64,000 bases of DNA from JACMLD01 sp038207265 (GTDB lineage: Bacteria; Bacteroidota; Bacteroidia; Chitinophagales; Chitinophagaceae). Below, piece by piece: positions 44,175 to 52,548 of the stretch. The position numbers and the translations under genes were made by a program. The number at the start of each line of letters is the position of its first letter. The first letter of the stretch is position 1. Under the pieces are notes generated by a model. The model was not told where the DNA came from. It searched no databases and saw nothing but the letters and a program-made list of their open reading frames with translations. Location of the stretch: positions 52,420-116,419 of the forward strand of contig JBBQZZ010000014.1 in assembly GCA_038207265.1 (NCBI GenBank), given 5' to 3'.

Positions 44175-45901
44175 TGTATATTCTCGGGATCAACGCTTAT
44201 CATGCTGATTCATCAGCCGCTATTTTTAAGGACGGAACAATGATTGCCGCTACTGAAGAGGAGCGTTTTACGCGCATCAAACACTGGGCAGGGTTTCCTG
44301 TTTTATCAATTAAATTTTGTTTGAAGGAAGCAGGTATTGCCTTGAAAGATCTTGATTACATAACGATAGGCCGCGATCCAAAAGCAAAATTTCTAAACAA
44401 ACTGAATTACCTCCGCAAAAATCCTTCACTGGTTTTTGGTGCTATTACACGTTATAAAAACAGTAAACAGGTTACCAGCCTGGAAGATGAATTTAAAAAG
44501 ATCGATCCCACTATTTCTTTTGATGCTTTGAAAAGCAAGATCAAGAATATTGAACATCACAGGAGCCACCTCGCTTCTGCATTTTTCGCTTCACCCTTTG
44601 AAGAATCTGCCATTCTTTCTATTGATGGTTCCGGCGATTTTACTACTACCATGATAGCGATTGGAAAGGGAAATAAAATTGAAGTGCTGGACAGTGTCGA
44701 CTTCCCGGTTTCCTGTGGACTATTTTATACGGCATTTACGCAATTCCTCGGTTTCCCGCATTATGGTGATGAATACAAAGTAATGGGACTGGCACCTTAT
44801 GGCGAACCCAAATACGTTGATAAAGTAAAAAAGCTATTGAAATTTTTACCAAACGGATTATTTACATGGGACGATTCATTTTTTATTCAGCCCACAAAGG
44901 CTGGCTTCAAATATGAAAATCATATCCCCTCAGTGGGAAATTTATATTCAGCTGCCTTTGTGAAAGAATTTGGTCCGCCCCGAAATAATACAGAAGCACT
45001 ATCAGCCTATCATAAAGATCTGGCAACCTCTGTTCAGCGGGTAACAGAAGAGCTGATATTTTATATTCTCAGAAAGCTGAAGGAAAGAACCGGTATGAAG
45101 AACATTTGCATAGCGGGTGGGGTTGCACAAAATTCTGTTGCAAATGGTAAAGTAGCAGAAGCTACCGGATTTGAAGGCGTGTATATTCCTTCGGCAGGTC
45201 ATGATGCAGGTATCTCTATGGGTTCCGCATTATACCTTTATAATGATGTATTGGAACAACCGAGATCGGCTCCAATCTATTCTGCATACACCGGTAGTAA
45301 ATTTACCAATGATGAAATAGAATTATTTTTACAATCGAGAGGCGTTCATTACAGGAGACTAAGCAATGATGAGTTATATGATGTTGTGACAAATAAGTTG
45401 ATAGAACCCGGTGTGGTAGGATGGTTCAATGGCAGGGCAGAATTTGGCCCAAGAGCACTGGGAGCCCGTTCAATCATTGCGGATCCGAGAAATCCAAAAG
45501 CAAAAGATCTGCTGAATCTTAAAATTAAAAGAAGAGAGAGTTTCCGCCCTTTTGCACCGTCTGTATTGAAAGAATATTCCGGGGAATACTTTACAAAATC
45601 AGATGAAGTACCTTTCATGGAAAAAGTATTTCCCGTGAAACCGGAAAAGCATGCTGTAATACCGGCCGTAACGCATGTTGATGGAACGGGCAGGTTACAA
45701 ACGGTGGACAAAAAAATATCACCCATGTATTATGGATTGATTGATGCATTCAGGAAAAAGACAGGGGTGCCAATATTATTGAATACTTCCTTTAACGAAA
45801 ATGAGCCGATTGTAAATACACCTGCTGAAGCACTGGATTGCTTTTTGAGAACACAAATGGATATGCTTGTCCTTGAAAATTGTGTAATTACCAGAGAATA
45901 G
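44174..45901 (+). CDS. Carbamoyltransferase (NodU/CmcH family)
   Basis: A 575-residue enzyme of the NodU/CmcH/TobZ family, which uses carbamoyl phosphate and ATP to carbamoylate sugar hydroxyls. The N-terminal Kae1-like fold shows LGINAYHADSSAAIF, ATEEERFTRIKHWAGFP, EHHRSHLASAFFAS and LSIDGSGDFTTT; the C-terminal YrdC-like part has WFNGRAEFGPRALGARSI. It would add a carbamoyl group to the glycan or its precursor. Lying two genes after asnB, it adds another charge-modifying step to the same structure. Confidence 0.9.
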   Translation: MYILGINAYHADSSAAIFKDGTMIAATEEERFTRIKHWAGFPVLSIKFCLKEAGIALKDLDYITIGRDPKAKFLNKLNYLRKNPSLVFGAITRYKNSKQVTSLEDEFKKIDPTISFDALKSKIKNIEHHRSHLASAFFASPFEESAILSIDGSGDFTTTMIAIGKGNKIEVLDSVDFPVSCGLFYTAFTQFLGFPHYGDEYKVMGLAPYGEPKYVDKVKKLLKFLPNGLFTWDDSFFIQPTKAGFKYENHIPSVGNLYSAAFVKEFGPPRNNTEALSAYHKDLATSVQRVTEELIFYILRKLKERTGMKNICIAGGVAQNSVANGKVAEATGFEGVYIPSAGHDAGISMGSALYLYNDVLEQPRSAPIYSAYTGSKFTNDEIELFLQSRGVHYRRLSNDELYDVVTNKLIEPGVVGWFNGRAEFGPRALGARSIIADPRNPKAKDLLNLKIKRRESFRPFAPSVLKEYSGEYFTKSDEVPFMEKVFPVKPEKHAVIPAVTHVDGTGRLQTVDKKISPMYYGLIDAFRKKTGVPILLNTSFNENEPIVNTPAEALDCFLRTQMDMLVLENCVITRE

Positions 45902-45906
45902 ACGTT

Positions 45907-46653
45907 ATGCGTATTTCAATTATTACGGTGTCCTATAATAGTGCTGGTACCATCCGCGATACGCTGGAAAGTATCCGCCGGCAAACCCATGATAATATTG
46001 AACACATCATTGTTGATGGTAAATCCGCCGATGGCACGCTTGAGATCATTAAATCTTTCAATCATGTTGACAGGTTCATTTCTGAAACAGATAAAGGGTT
46101 GTACGACGCCATGAACAAGGGTTTGCAAATGGTTACGGGTGATGTTGTCGGAATGTTGAACAGTGACGACTTCTATGCCCATAATGATGTGTTGAAAAAA
46201 ATTGCTGCCGCGTTTGAAAACCCCGGCACATATTGTGCATATGGAGATCTGCAATATGTAAATGCCCAAAACCCCGGCAAAATAGTTCGAACCTGGAAAG
46301 CGGGAAAATTTAATCTGAAAAACTTTTTATACGGATGGATGCCGCCCCATCCAACTTTTTTCGTGAGGAAAGAAGTATATGAAAAGGTGGGATTGTTCAA
46401 TACAACATTTAAGACTGCTGCCGATTATGAAATGATGCTGCGCATTTTATATAAACACGAATTTCCGGTGGTGTATATTCCGGAAGTGTTGGTGAAAATG
46501 CGTTCGGGCGGGATAAGCAATGCTTCCCTCAGAAACAGGTTCAAAGCCAATCGTGAAGATGCAAGGGCATGGACACTGAACAACAAGCGTCCTCATTTTT
46601 TTACACTGTATTTAAAACCATTGCGGAAAATTCCGCAATATCTTATCAAATAA
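45907..46653 (+). CDS. Family 2 glycosyltransferase (WcaE-like)
   Basis: A 248-residue GT-A enzyme with ISIITVSYNSAGTIRDTLES, HIIVDGKSADGTLE and the metal site MLNSDDFYAH. DKGLYDAMNKGL groups it with the gene at 22979. A conserved GWMPPHPTFFVRKE and FKTAADYEMMLRIL follow. I used the ATG at 45907; an ATG-less extension to 45880 would overlap the previous gene. It immediately precedes the GDP-fucose genes, so a fucosyltransferase role is possible but unproven. Confidence 0.87.
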   Translation: MRISIITVSYNSAGTIRDTLESIRRQTHDNIEHIIVDGKSADGTLEIIKSFNHVDRFISETDKGLYDAMNKGLQMVTGDVVGMLNSDDFYAHNDVLKKIAAAFENPGTYCAYGDLQYVNAQNPGKIVRTWKAGKFNLKNFLYGWMPPHPTFFVRKEVYEKVGLFNTTFKTAADYEMMLRILYKHEFPVVYIPEVLVKMRSGGISNASLRNRFKANREDARAWTLNNKRPHFFTLYLKPLRKIPQYLIK

Positions 46654-46655
46654 TT

Positions 46656-47771
46656 ATGCAAAAAATCGCTTTAGTTACCGGTGCTACCGGGCAGGATGGA
46701 GCTTATCTGTGTGATCTGCTTTTGAAGAAAGGTTATATTGTTCACGGACTTAAAAGAAGAAGTTCTTTGTTTAATACAGAAAGAATCGATCATCTATACC
46801 AGGATCCGCATGAAAAAAATGTAAAACTTCATTTGCATTACGGAGATCTCACAGACTCTACCAACCTAATCAGGATCATCCAGGAAACACAACCAGATGA
46901 AATTTATAACCTGGCAGCGATGAGCCATGTTCAGGTAAGCTTTGAAATACCTGAATACACTGCCAATGCAGATGGTATTGGTACATTAAGAATATTAGAA
47001 GCGGTGCGTTTACTGGGCATGACAAAAAAAACAAAAGTTTACCAGGCATCTACTTCTGAATTATACGGGTTGGTGCAGGCAGTGCCACAATCAGAATCAA
47101 CACCCTTTTATCCAAGATCTCCTTATGCGGTGGCAAAATTATATGCATATTGGATCACCGTCAACTACCGCGAAGCCTACGGTATGTTTGCCGTAAATGG
47201 GATTTTATTCAATCATGAATCTCCGTTGCGTGGTGAAACATTTGTAACCCGCAAAATAACAAGAGGCGTTGCTAAGATTGCGTTGGGCCTGCAGGATAAA
47301 ATCTTCCTCGGCAACCTGGATGCAAAAAGAGACTGGGGTCATGCAAAAGATTATGTAGAAGCCATGTGGCTGATCCTGCAGCAGGAAAATCCGGAAGACT
47401 ATGTAATTGCAACGGGTATCACAACACCAGTACGTGAGTTTGTAAGAATGGCCTTTAACGAAGTAGGTATCGAAATTGAATTCTCGGGTTTCGGAGAAAA
47501 TGAAAAGGGCACTGTAAAATCCTGCGGTAACCCTGCCTATCAAATGGAAATCGGCAGAGAAGTAATTGCCGTGGACCCAAGGTATTATCGTCCTACAGAA
47601 GTTGATCTGTTAATTGGAGATCCTTCAAAATGCCAGCAGCAACTGGGCTGGAAACCAAAATACAACCTTGCCATGCTGGTTAAAGAAATGGTGGTGAGCG
47701 ATGTGGAATTGTTTAAAAAAGAAAGATTACTGAAAGAAGCGGGGTATAATATTAAAAATCAATTTGAATAA
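46656..47771 (+). CDS. gmd: GDP-mannose 4,6-dehydratase
   Basis: A 371-residue canonical Gmd that converts GDP-D-mannose to GDP-4-keto-6-deoxy-mannose. The NADP-binding motif is VTGATGQDGAYLCDLLL, with the RRSS-x-FNT loop, the catalytic STSELYG and YAVAKLYAYW (Ser/Thr-Glu-Tyr-Lys) and NHESPLRGETFVTRKI. The C-terminal YRPTEVDLLIGDPSK is also standard. The ATG at 46656 lies 2 bases after the upstream stop; a longer frame opening at 46569 is not needed. The GDP-fucose synthase follows 92 bases on. Confidence 0.95.
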   Translation: MQKIALVTGATGQDGAYLCDLLLKKGYIVHGLKRRSSLFNTERIDHLYQDPHEKNVKLHLHYGDLTDSTNLIRIIQETQPDEIYNLAAMSHVQVSFEIPEYTANADGIGTLRILEAVRLLGMTKKTKVYQASTSELYGLVQAVPQSESTPFYPRSPYAVAKLYAYWITVNYREAYGMFAVNGILFNHESPLRGETFVTRKITRGVAKIALGLQDKIFLGNLDAKRDWGHAKDYVEAMWLILQQENPEDYVIATGITTPVREFVRMAFNEVGIEIEFSGFGENEKGTVKSCGNPAYQMEIGREVIAVDPRYYRPTEVDLLIGDPSKCQQQLGWKPKYNLAMLVKEMVVSDVELFKKERLLKEAGYNIKNQFE

Positions 47772-47863
47772 TATACAGGTGTCATTGGGCCGCAGGATTA
47801 ACTGCTGAATTGAATGAAACTTAGCATGCACACTGTCAATTTAAAATTGAATCTTATCAATCA

Positions 47864-48808
47864 ATGAACAAGCAGGATAAAATTTATATAGCCGGTCACA
47901 GGGGAATGGTTGGATCAGCCATTCTGAGGAAATTGCAACAGGAAGGGTTTACAAATCTTTTGTTGCGTACATCCGGGGAACTTGATTTACGCAACCAGCA
48001 ACAGGTAACTGATTTTTTTGCACAGGAAAAACCAGGTTATGTTTTTATGGCTGCTGCCAAAGTGGGTGGTATCATTGCTAACAATACTTACCGTGCTGAT
48101 TTTTTATTTGAAAACCTGGCCATACAAAATAATGTCATTCATTCTTCTTATGTAAATAACGTAACCAAATTACTCTTTCTTGGTTCCTCCTGTATCTATC
48201 CAAAACTGGCGCCGCAACCTTTGAAAGAAGATTACCTGCTTACCGGGTTGCTTGAACCAACCAATGAACCTTATGCCATCGCCAAAATTGCAGGCATCAA
48301 ATTATGCGACGCCTACCGTTCTCAGTATGGATGCAATTTTATTTCTGTAATGCCCACCAATTTATATGGTCCCAACGACAATTATAATTTAAACAATTCG
48401 CATGTATTACCAGCGTTGATCAGGAAAATGCATGAAGCAAAGATCAACGGGCACGCGGAAGTAACCATTTGGGGAACGGGCAAGCCTATGCGCGAATTTT
48501 TGTATGCAGATGATTTAGCAGATGCCTGTTATTTCCTGATGCAGCAATACAATGAACCCGGTCTGATCAATATTGGAACCGGTGTTGACATCCCAATAAA
48601 GGATCTTGCACTACTGGTAAAAGATATTGTTGGCTATACCGGCGGCATTAATTTTGATTTATCCAAACCAGATGGTACACCAAGAAAGTTGATGGATGTA
48701 ACCAAACTTACAAACCTTGGATGGAAAGCCGGTGTTGATTTGAAAACAGGTATTCAAATGGCTTATCAGGATTTCATTCAGCAATATAGTTCTGTTCACC
48801 ATGTATAA
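47864..48808 (+). CDS. fcl: GDP-L-fucose synthase
   Basis: A 314-residue epimerase-reductase (Fcl/WcaG) that makes GDP-L-fucose from the Gmd product. Motifs are IYIAGHRGMVGSAILRKL, AAAKVGGIIANNTYRADF, the catalytic LGSSCIYPKLAPQPL and EPTNEPYAIAKIAG (Ser, Tyr and Lys), and NLYGPNDNYNLNNSHVLPALI. The conserved Cys in GSSCIYP and His in NSHVLPA are the acid-base pair in this family. Together with gmd it makes the fucose donor for this locus. Confidence 0.95.
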   Translation: MNKQDKIYIAGHRGMVGSAILRKLQQEGFTNLLLRTSGELDLRNQQQVTDFFAQEKPGYVFMAAAKVGGIIANNTYRADFLFENLAIQNNVIHSSYVNNVTKLLFLGSSCIYPKLAPQPLKEDYLLTGLLEPTNEPYAIAKIAGIKLCDAYRSQYGCNFISVMPTNLYGPNDNYNLNNSHVLPALIRKMHEAKINGHAEVTIWGTGKPMREFLYADDLADACYFLMQQYNEPGLINIGTGVDIPIKDLALLVKDIVGYTGGINFDLSKPDGTPRKLMDVTKLTNLGWKAGVDLKTGIQMAYQDFIQQYSSVHHV

Positions 48809-48836
48809 ATAAAACTGAAATAATTTTCAGTCCCGT

Positions 48837-49574
48837 ATGTTTACATTTTTTAAAAGAAAATATCCCGCATCCCCGCCAGATTTCAGTGCTGTAAAAACGG
48901 ATATGCACTCTCATCTTTTACCGGGTATTGATGATGGTTCACCAGACACGGAAACTTCCCTGCTATTGATTAATGGCCTTACAGACTTGGGTTACCGGCA
49001 GTTTATCACTACCCCGCATATTATGTGGGACCTGTATAAAAATACTCCGCTCACCATTGGCGATACATTGAAAAAATTGCGCAAGACTGAAAAGATACCT
49101 GCCATGAGGGCCGCTGCAGAATATTTTATTGATGATTATTTTGATGCTTTAATGGATAAGGATGAACCATTGCTTACCATTTCCGGTAAACAGGTATTGG
49201 TTGAATTTTCTTTTGTTGCGGCGCCAATGGATTTAAAAGATCAGTTGTTCAAATTGCAGATAAAAGGTTATGAACCCATCCTGGCCCACCCGGAACGGTA
49301 TACTTATCTGGCCGGCAATAAGATTTTGTTCGATGATCTTAAAAGCATGGGCTGCCTTTTTCAATTGAACCTGCTCTCACTTTCCGGGTATTATGGCAAA
49401 GTTTCCCAGGACCTCGCCCATTATCTCATTTCAAAAAATTATATAGACCTGGTGGGAACCGATTTGCACCACCAACGCCACTTAGATGCACTTCGCAGCA
49501 GCAAAAACATACTGAACGCTGTTCAACAACTGCTGGATAGCGGTAAGTTGCAAAATCCCGCACTTTCTTTTTAA
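48837..49574 (+). CDS. CpsB/YwqE-type tyrosine-protein phosphatase (PHP family)
   Basis: A 245-residue metal-dependent phosphatase of the PHP superfamily. Metal-binding motifs are KTDMHSHLLPGIDDG, TTPHIMWDLY, VEFSF, LAHPERYTYL and GTDLHHQRH. CpsB-type enzymes dephosphorylate the tyrosine tail of BY-kinases and so reset the Wzc cycle. Its substrate is very likely the Wzc-like protein of this locus, although the two genes are about 32 kb apart at opposite ends. Confidence 0.92.
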   Translation: MFTFFKRKYPASPPDFSAVKTDMHSHLLPGIDDGSPDTETSLLLINGLTDLGYRQFITTPHIMWDLYKNTPLTIGDTLKKLRKTEKIPAMRAAAEYFIDDYFDALMDKDEPLLTISGKQVLVEFSFVAAPMDLKDQLFKLQIKGYEPILAHPERYTYLAGNKILFDDLKSMGCLFQLNLLSLSGYYGKVSQDLAHYLISKNYIDLVGTDLHHQRHLDALRSSKNILNAVQQLLDSGKLQNPALSF

Positions 49575-49601
49575 TTGTCCCCCACATTGCCTCAAACCAT
49601 C

Positions 49602-50783
49602 ATGATTATATTGAACCGGCTGGTAGTAGGTGGTACCGCCATGAACACACTTCATTTAATCAATGCGTTGAAAAAAGACTACAACGTAATACTGGTCACT
49701 GGTGCCAAAGAACAAGATGAACTGGAAGTTGATTACAGGTCTGCTTTTCTGCAACATGTAGAACACATTCGTTTACCTGCTCTTGTAAGAAGTGTGAACC
49801 CGGTCAGGGATCTGGCAGCGTTCAAAAACATAAAAAAGCTGATCAAAAAATACAGGCCACAATTGCTGCAAACCATTGGAGCAAAACCCGGATTTATCGG
49901 CCGTGTAGCGGCATGGCAACTAGGCGTCCCCGTTATTATGCATGCGTATCATGGAGACGTTTTTCATTCTTATTTTAATCCGCTGTTATCGAAAACCGTG
50001 ATTTGGCTGGAACGATTTGCAGCCTCAAAATCTACCTGCATAACAACGGTCAGTGCAAAACAAAAAAATGAACTGGAGAATGTTTACCAAATAGCGCCGG
50101 CAAAAAAAATAGTGCATATCCCCATCGGTATCCAGGTAGCGAAATTTTTTGATGATGCGGGAACGTTACGGCATCAATTCAGGCAACAATATTTGCTGGA
50201 CGAACATGAGATTGCCATTGGCATCATTGGAAGAATAGTACCGGTAAAGAACCATGAACTTTTTCTGCAGATTGTAAAAGCTTTTTATGACAAACAGGAA
50301 AAGAACACCAGGTTTTTTATTATCGGGGATGGCGCCGGTTTAAGACAGAAACTGGAGGATAAACTAAGACAATGGAAAATTGACTTCACTTACTATCCTG
50401 AAAATAAAAAAAAGGCTTTCGTCACATTTACTTCATGGATCAGCAATATCCAAACTGCCGTCAATGGTTTGGATATGGTTGTATTGACTTCCAGGAACGA
50501 AGGCACACCTGTGTCACTGATTGAGGCCCAGGCTGCCGGAAAGCCCATTGTATCAAGCAATGCAGGAGCCATTGATGAAGTAATGCTAAGAGACGTCAGT
50601 GGCTTTATCTGCAATTCAAAAGATCCATCCGATTATATCCACGCTATCCAACAACTTATTAGTAATCCGGAACTTCGTTTCCAAATGGGTCAATCTGGCA
50701 AATCCTTTGTTCAGAAAAAATTTCAACTCTCCACGCAGGTTGCTGCAACGCTGGCACTTTACGAATCTCTTCTATCTTCCTAA
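49602..50783 (+). CDS. Family 4 glycosyltransferase
   Basis: A 393-residue GT-B enzyme with IILNRLVVGGTAMNTLHLIN (GG loop), IGAKPGFIGRVAAW, IGIIGRIVPVKNHELFLQIV and VVLTSRNEGTPVSLIEAQAAGKPIVSSNAG with the E-x7-E donor signature. The ATG at 49602 gives the normal short N-terminus; an in-frame TTG at 49575, directly after the previous stop, is an alternative. It is the last gene of the polysaccharide locus and is followed by a likely terminator. Confidence 0.88.
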   Translation: MIILNRLVVGGTAMNTLHLINALKKDYNVILVTGAKEQDELEVDYRSAFLQHVEHIRLPALVRSVNPVRDLAAFKNIKKLIKKYRPQLLQTIGAKPGFIGRVAAWQLGVPVIMHAYHGDVFHSYFNPLLSKTVIWLERFAASKSTCITTVSAKQKNELENVYQIAPAKKIVHIPIGIQVAKFFDDAGTLRHQFRQQYLLDEHEIAIGIIGRIVPVKNHELFLQIVKAFYDKQEKNTRFFIIGDGAGLRQKLEDKLRQWKIDFTYYPENKKKAFVTFTSWISNIQTAVNGLDMVVLTSRNEGTPVSLIEAQAAGKPIVSSNAGAIDEVMLRDVSGFICNSKDPSDYIHAIQQLISNPELRFQMGQSGKSFVQKKFQLSTQVAATLALYESLLSS

Positions 50784-50840
50784 CCAGTTCTTCTGCTTTT
50801 TAATTTTACAACATTCACGAAGGGTACATTAAACTCGAAA

Positions 50841-50877
50841 ACCGGCCATTCGCCACTGATCTAATTAAATGGCTGGT
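50841..50877 (+). terminator. Candidate terminator of the polysaccharide locus
   Basis: ACCGGCCATT (50841-50850) pairs with AATGGCTGGT (50868-50877) in a 10-base stem with one G-U pair and a 17-base loop, followed by a moderately T-rich run (TGTTATTTGATT). It sits 57 bases after the last glycosyltransferase and before the CarH-like gene, a fitting place to separate the two units. The T-tract is weak, so efficiency is uncertain. Confidence 0.45.
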
Positions 50878-50941
50878 TGTTATTTGATTCTTGCCATAAT
50901 AATTGCCGCTGCATTCAAAACTGTTTGATAAATTCTGCAAT

Positions 50942-50951
50942 TGTTTAAACA
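50942..50951. promoter_or_regulatory. Candidate CarH autoregulatory operator
   Basis: TGTTTAAACA is a perfect 10-base palindrome 28 bases before the start of the CarH-like gene, preceded by CAAT. The same half-site TGTTTAA, with TTAAACA in reverse, recurs in front of the sigma-factor gene at 51991-52021. A shared repressor site is plausible but not demonstrated. Confidence 0.4.
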
Positions 50952-50979
50952 TTTTTTATGCGGCATATGTTGTAAGAAC

Positions 50980-51858
50980 ATGAATGCTTTTACCATAAAG
51001 GACCTTGAAAATTTATCCGGCGTCAAAGCGCATACCATCCGGATATGGGAACAACGATATTCTTTTATTAAGCCTCAGCGTACGGATACCAATATCCGCT
51101 ATTACAGTAATGAAGAACTAAAAACAATCCTGAATATTTCGCTGCTGAATAAATATGGATTCAAGATTTCTCATATTGATAAAATGGATCCTCAGGAAAT
51201 AAGAAGTAAACTTGTTTCACTTTCTAATACACAGGCACAGCAGGAACGAATCGTCAATGAAATGATCCAGCACATGGTGGACCTGGATATTGATGCATTT
51301 GAAACATTACTTGATAACTACATAGTGGCACGTGGTATTGATAAGACCATTACGCAGATCATTTTTCCCTACCTGGAGCGGATTGGTATACTCTGGCTTA
51401 CCAATCATATTAATCCCGCGCAGGAACACCTCGTCACAAATATCATTCGTCAGAAATTAATAGTTGGTATAGAAGCTGTGTTTTCTCATATACAGGTAGA
51501 CAAATCAGTATTGCTTTTTCTACCGGAAGGTGAACACCACGAACTGGGTTTATTATATATGTATTACCTGCTTAAAAGTCGTGGTGTAAAAACATTGTAC
51601 CTCGGCGCCAATGTACCTATAAAAGATATTGAGTTTGTGAGTAAACTCAAGAAACCAGATTACCTGTATTCCCATCTTACTTCGGTGGCCAGTAATTTTA
51701 ATTTTGAAAAATTCCTGGCCCAGGTGCAGTTGCGGTTATCAGAATTTCCTTTCGTTATATCTGGCCAGCTTACCCAGCACTATAAAAAGAAAATCCCTCC
51801 AAAGGTGAGTTTTAAGCTTTCATTACAGGAAGTAATAGAATATGTGGGAAGTCTTTAA
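50980..51858 (+). CDS. carH: CarH/LitR-like B12-dependent photoreceptor repressor (MerR family)
   Basis: A 292-residue regulator with an N-terminal MerR helix-turn-helix (FTIKDLENLSGVKAHTIRIW, residues 4-23), a helical cobalamin-cap domain and a C-terminal B12-binding domain. The cap carries the photoreceptor motif W-x9-EH (Trp139, Glu149, His150) and the B12 domain has E-x-H-x-x-G (Glu185, His187, Gly190), the two hallmarks of light-sensing adenosylcobalamin repressors. In the dark it should bind operators as a tetramer and release DNA in light. It precedes an ECF sigma factor and five carotenoid genes. I used the ATG at 50980; an upstream frame from 50941 has no supported start. Confidence 0.9.
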   Translation: MNAFTIKDLENLSGVKAHTIRIWEQRYSFIKPQRTDTNIRYYSNEELKTILNISLLNKYGFKISHIDKMDPQEIRSKLVSLSNTQAQQERIVNEMIQHMVDLDIDAFETLLDNYIVARGIDKTITQIIFPYLERIGILWLTNHINPAQEHLVTNIIRQKLIVGIEAVFSHIQVDKSVLLFLPEGEHHELGLLYMYYLLKSRGVKTLYLGANVPIKDIEFVSKLKKPDYLYSHLTSVASNFNFEKFLAQVQLRLSEFPFVISGQLTQHYKKKIPPKVSFKLSLQEVIEYVGSL

Positions 51859-51891
51859 ACACTACCTTATACCCCAGGTCAGTCACCGCTA

Positions 51892-51916
51892 AAATGTCTA
51901 TATAAATCAGACATTT
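51892..51916. promoter_or_regulatory. Inverted repeat downstream of carH
   Basis: AAATGTCT (51892-51899) and AGACATTT (51909-51916) form a perfect 8-base inverted repeat with a 9-base spacer in the 171-base gap between carH and the sigma-factor gene. There is no T-tract, so an operator is more likely than a terminator. It lies about 55 bases upstream of the sigma-factor promoter's -33 element. Confidence 0.45.
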
Positions 51917-51969
51917 CTATCAATTGCATTAAACAAACCCCAGTCTTAACATAGCATTTTTTATAAAAA

Positions 51970-52021
51970 TTTGGCAGATATATTCAATTGTGTTTAATTT
52001 TGTACAATAAATACTTAAACA
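51970..52021 (+). promoter_or_regulatory. Promoter and overlapping operator of the sigma factor/crt operon
   Basis: TTTG at 51970-51973 and TAATTTTG at 51995-52002 are separated by 21 bases, a textbook Bacteroidetes promoter, predicting a start near 52009. Lying across it is the inverted repeat TGTTTAA (51991-51997) with TTAAACA (52015-52021), with the palindrome TTGTACAA (52000-52007) inside. A repressor on this site would block RNA polymerase directly; CarH is the obvious candidate. The elements are seen; the binding is inferred. Confidence 0.6.
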
Positions 52022-52029
52022 TAATACAG

Positions 52030-52530
52030 ATGGCATCGATGGAGTTTAATCAACTGCTGGTAAATAATGCGGAGTTTTTGAAACCGTTTGCAATTACACT
52101 TACCCGTGATTCTGAAGCTGCACAGGATTTATACCAGGAAACATTATACAGGGCTTTGGCAAACAAAGACAAATACAATGTAGGTACAAACATCAAAGCA
52201 TGGTTGTATACCATCATGCGGAATATTTTTATTAATAATTATCGCAGGAAAGCCAAACAAAATACCATCTTTGATAGTACGCCAAATGATTTCCTGCTGA
52301 ACCAGTCGCAGGTTTCAACGGCAAACGCTGCGGAAAGTATTTTAAAATTAAAAGACATTCAGCAGGCAATTCATCAATTACCGGAAATTTTCCGTAATCC
52401 TTTTCTTTTGTACTTTGATGGTTATAAATACCATGAAATTGCAAACATGCTGGAGGAACCTTTGGGTACCATTAAAAGCCGTATTCACTTCGCAAGAAAA
52501 TTATTGAAAGCAGAAATTCAAAGATTCTAA
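52030..52530 (+). CDS. ECF sigma factor (sigma-70 family)
   Basis: A 166-residue extracytoplasmic-function sigma factor. Region 2 includes DSEAAQDLYQETLYRALANKD and NIKAWLYTIMRNIFINNYRR; region 4 includes LPEIFRNPFLLYFDGYKYHEIA and PLGTIKSRIHFARKLL. No anti-sigma gene is adjacent. It lies between carH and crtI, like LitS beside LitR in streptomycetes, so light may relieve repression and the sigma factor then transcribe the crt genes. The ATG at 52030 was preferred over a frame open from 51988; an ATG at 52039 is also possible. Confidence 0.88.
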   Translation: MASMEFNQLLVNNAEFLKPFAITLTRDSEAAQDLYQETLYRALANKDKYNVGTNIKAWLYTIMRNIFINNYRRKAKQNTIFDSTPNDFLLNQSQVSTANAAESILKLKDIQQAIHQLPEIFRNPFLLYFDGYKYHEIANMLEEPLGTIKSRIHFARKLLKAEIQRF

Positions 52531-52548
52531 ATATTTATTAGCTAAAGG

